From the NCBI RefSeq assembly GCF_001637225.1, contig NZ_LVJI01000014.1, positions 1 through 64,000 of the forward strand: 64,000 bases of DNA, read 5' to 3'. How positions within the stretch are numbered: position 1 is the stretch's first letter; each line of letters opens with the position of its first letter. The translations under genes were made by a program, and so were the position numbers. Origin of the DNA: Paenibacillus antarcticus. GTDB taxonomy: Bacteria; Bacillota; Bacilli; Paenibacillales; Paenibacillaceae. The notes beneath the pieces are model-generated. The model was not told the DNA's origin, did no database searches, and saw nothing but the letters and a program-made list of their open reading frames with translations. Positions 61,991-64,000 of this stretch are shown piece by piece.

Positions 61991-62435
61991 ATTTTTTTAG
62001 AATATCCTTATAATTTGGTGGTAAATCCTTCTCCTGTGGACCTTTCAAATGCTTCCATCCTACGATCTTTACATTATCGGGATTCTTCAGTGATATATCT
62101 AATGTGAGGGTATCCTTTCCAACCACAATGTGTGGACCCGTTGTAGGAACGACTTCAAGCGTAATCAAGAAATGAAATCCTCTAAAGCCATTCACTCGCT
62201 CAACATGTGTTATATCAACATAATAAGGATACACTTCTGGTGAATACGCCAAGATATCTGAATATATTTCATCTATTTTGTTCTCAATATGTGGTAACAG
62301 AAAGAGCATCAGCATGTCTTGATACATGAGCTCTTTCGATTCCTCTGGTCTGGGTTTCATTTCAGCGCTACAAGGTAGTGACGATGGAACCATTAATATA
62401 ATAACCAGAAATATAGAAACCCATCTTTTTGTCAT
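61989..62435 (-). CDS. Secreted DUF3888 domain protein
   Basis: From ATG 62435 the protein has 148 residues. A signal peptide (KRWVSIFLVIILMVPSSLPC) could also be a lipobox (LPC-S) or end at SA-E. The mature part has the DUF3888 pattern SKELMYQDMLMLFLLPHIEN with KIDEIY, then VYPYYVDITHVERV and FLITLEVVPTTGPHIVVG. The function of DUF3888 is unknown; it occurs in small exported Bacillus proteins. AAAGGAG lies about 10 nt before ATG 62435. The open frame extends 44 codons further into the pseudogene region without a site. Confidence 0.82.
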   Translation of the reverse strand: MTKRWVSIFLVIILMVPSSLPCSAEMKPRPEESKELMYQDMLMLFLLPHIENKIDEIYSDILAYSPEVYPYYVDITHVERVNGFRGFHFLITLEVVPTTGPHIVVGKDTLTLDISLKNPDNVKIVGWKHLKGPQEKDLPPNYKDILKK

Positions 62436-62521
62436 ATGTGAGAGACTCCTTTTGGAAATGGTATGTAGAGTATCCCTATTAAGTCCAAATTTATGTGACA
62501 AATAACGATATAGCTGTTTTC

Positions 62522-63605
62522 CTAATCGGTTTTTTTCTGAATTAACGAGTCTAGAACCGCATAGCATATCTTTTGAGAAGGTGTCTCGTCATGGTTCGAT
62601 ACCACAACTACACCTATTTTCTCAGATGGAACCATACAGACATAGGCATTAACACCAGGGAATTCTCCTCCATGCTCGAAAATGATGTGACCTTCATGCT
62701 GCCTTATTCCCCATCCTAAACCATATCCTTCTTTCTCATCAAAGCGCCACACAGGTTCGTACATACGATCAATGATCGCTTGAGACATAAAAGGATTATC
62801 CTTCATATATGATGCTAGATATGTACATAGATCATTTGCAGTAGAGTAAATGAACCCCATCGGAGCACCCAAAGCATTGATTGGAAAAGGCGACGCTGAC
62901 ACATTCGTCTCTAGATTATGCTCGCTTCCATTATGATGACTACAATAGTATTGTGCAGAGTCTTCATCTTCTTGTACTTTTTCAGCATGTAAGGTAGTTC
63001 TCTTCAGATTTAACTTCTTGGACAGTAAATCTTCCATGCATTCATCCCATTGATTCCCACTAACCTTCTCAAACAGATCCGCAGCGATCATATAAGCCTC
63101 AGTGCAATAACTCCAGTTCGTGCCCGGTGTATGAGACAACGTAATAGATCCGAAAGACTTAGTTACGTCTTCTCTATTGGATATACTTTGAAGAATAGAA
63201 TCAGAAATCAAACATTGTTGTTTCATTTCATCATACATACTGAATTCCCTTATGTTAGGACACAGTAAATTCCCAATCCCTATATCTCCAGAAAATCCAG
63301 CGGTATGTGATAATAATTGTTCAACGGTTATCGTGTTACTGACTAGATTATCCGTGGTTCGAAAATACGGAAGATATTGTACAAGTGGAGCATCCAGTTC
63401 AAGCTTTCCTTCTTCCACTAGTTGTAATTTTAATACTCACGATTGTGTCTGATGTGAAATCTTGTTCATTCTCACCTAGACGAGATTTACCAAATCCTTT
63501 TCCATACACAATCTGATTATCTTTAACTACGGCAACAGCACCACCAACAAGAAAATCCTGCGGGCAAATAAGATTGTCCAACTGTGTTTCTAATGATAAA
63601 AACAT
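62522..63605 (-). pseudogene. Serine hydrolase (beta-lactamase family) with deletion of the SxxK motif
   Basis: The N-terminal part starts at ATG 63605 (GAGGTGA 9 nt upstream) and reads VVKDNQIVYGKGFGKSRLGE up to FTSDTIVSIK, then the frame shifts and stops after nine further codons. In another frame the body continues LQLVEEGKLELDAPLVQYLP, AGFSGDIG, SHTPGTNWSYCTEAYMIAAD and YGLGWGIRQHEG with HGGEFPG. Intact relatives have about 12 residues between VSI and LQLVEEG that hold the catalytic SxxK; here they are missing, so an out-of-frame deletion of some 35 bp near 63430 removed the nucleophile. The YxN motif also reads YCT. The gene is therefore inactive unless the call is a sequencing error. 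The downstream frame of 298 codons alone could give only a fragment. Confidence 0.85.
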
Positions 63606-63737
63606 CGATATATTCACCTCATAATATATTAAATACATGATATAGGAACTCCCGTTAGCTTATTGATTCGAATTCAGGAGTTTGCATTAACCATTCAAAG
63701 AATGTATTTTTAGCTTCACGATTATGTTACTGTAACT

Positions 63738-64000
63738 TTACAATCCTGCTGCAGCTTTAATCTGTTTCCTTTGAGTCATAATGATCTCATTCAATCTTTC
63801 TGTACCGAATGCTCCTGCTGTGAGGGCATTGGATTGTGGATAATAGACCAAACGAAAGGATGTACTATCCCGAAGATGAACACGCAGAAATATGCTATTT
63901 TCATGCTTTGTTTTCTCATAGACCTCATTGAAACTGACATGTGATAAAGGTAATAATTCTTGAATAAATTCAGATGAAGCATCCATGCTAAAGTCGCCGA
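63738..64000 (-). CDS. Partial protein of unknown function (right edge)
   Basis: A minus-strand frame ends at 63738 and is open to the window edge, reading (from the edge) GDFSMDASSEFIQELLPL, VSFNEVYEKTKHENSIFL, RLVYYPQSNALTAGAFG and ending KQIKAAAGL. An ATG at 63986 has no visible ribosome binding site, so the true start is probably outside the window. Its composition is protein-like with an Ile/Leu beta pattern. I do not recognise the family. Confidence 0.5.
   Translation of the reverse strand, partial: GDFSMDASSEFIQELLPLSHVSFNEVYEKTKHENSIFLRVHLRDSTSFRLVYYPQSNALTAGAFGTERLNEIIMTQRKQIKAAAGL

Noticed and set aside
1..64000. tRNA, rRNA, CRISPR, IS or prophage elements
   Set aside because: No tRNA arms, rRNA segments, regularly spaced repeats, transposase genes or terminal inverted repeats were recognised by eye.

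Overview
The window looks like a chromosomal segment of a spore-forming Bacillota, most probably a Paenibacillus or close relative. The reasons are AT-rich DNA with strong AGGAGG-type ribosome binding sites and frequent TTG/GTG starts, S-layer-homology (SLH) anchors, spore-surface type genes (CgeB-like glycosyltransferase, DUF2642 proteins, a collagen-like protein) and a chitin and mucin degrading secretome. This is inference from gene content; no rRNA or tRNA is present to confirm it. No CRISPR array, insertion sequence, prophage or replication origin was seen.

Layout. 1-6 kb (minus strand): a truncated coiled-coil protein, an aromatic-acid-exporter-like membrane protein, a three-gene SsuABC/TauABC-type ABC importer and an M32 carboxypeptidase. 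6-8.3 kb (plus): beta-carbonic anhydrase, a PadR regulator, and a glycine-rich membrane protein with a YxcD/DUF2653 partner. 9-14.5 kb: a probable spore-surface glycan locus with CgeB-like, pyruvyl-transferase, GT2 and GT4-like enzymes around two small DUF2642 proteins that share a TTG start module. 14.6-26.4 kb: nitroreductase, tiny and small membrane proteins, amidohydrolase, an SLH protein with an ankyrin lipoprotein, a two-component system, a class 3 lipase, DinB and cupin proteins and a thioredoxin-reductase-like enzyme. 27-35.8 kb: a 2475-residue SLH-anchored GH101 endo-alpha-N-acetylgalactosaminidase, with a divergent AraC regulator and a cre-like site. 36-43.4 kb: DUF305 and CPBP proteins, a DUF1989-LysE-YcgG cluster, GNAT and aldo/keto reductase, interleaved with gene remnants (SLH, paired SMR transporters, CPBP). 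44-60 kb: three paralogous AA10 LPMOs (each AA10 + 2 FnIII + CBM5/12), a GH19 chitinase, a collagen-like protein, a ring-cleaving dioxygenase, a HemAT globin sensor and an OpuC osmoprotectant importer beside a BusR-like GntR/RCK_C regulator. 60-64 kb: an ECF sigma factor with its DUF4179 partner, a DUF3888 protein, a serine beta-lactamase-family gene that has lost its catalytic SxxK motif, and a partial gene at the right edge.

How the genes fit together. The extracellular enzymes form a polysaccharide/glycoprotein-attack set: LPMOs and GH19 for chitin, GH101 for mucin-type O-glycans. CcpA-type cre sites lie upstream of LPMO3 (perfect match to the consensus) and GH101 (13 of 14), which suggests carbon catabolite control. 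The osmoprotectant transporter next to a GntR + RCK_C protein suggests c-di-AMP control as in BusR/BusA of lactic acid bacteria. Several intergenic regions hold decayed genes, so the segment shows marked local gene erosion.
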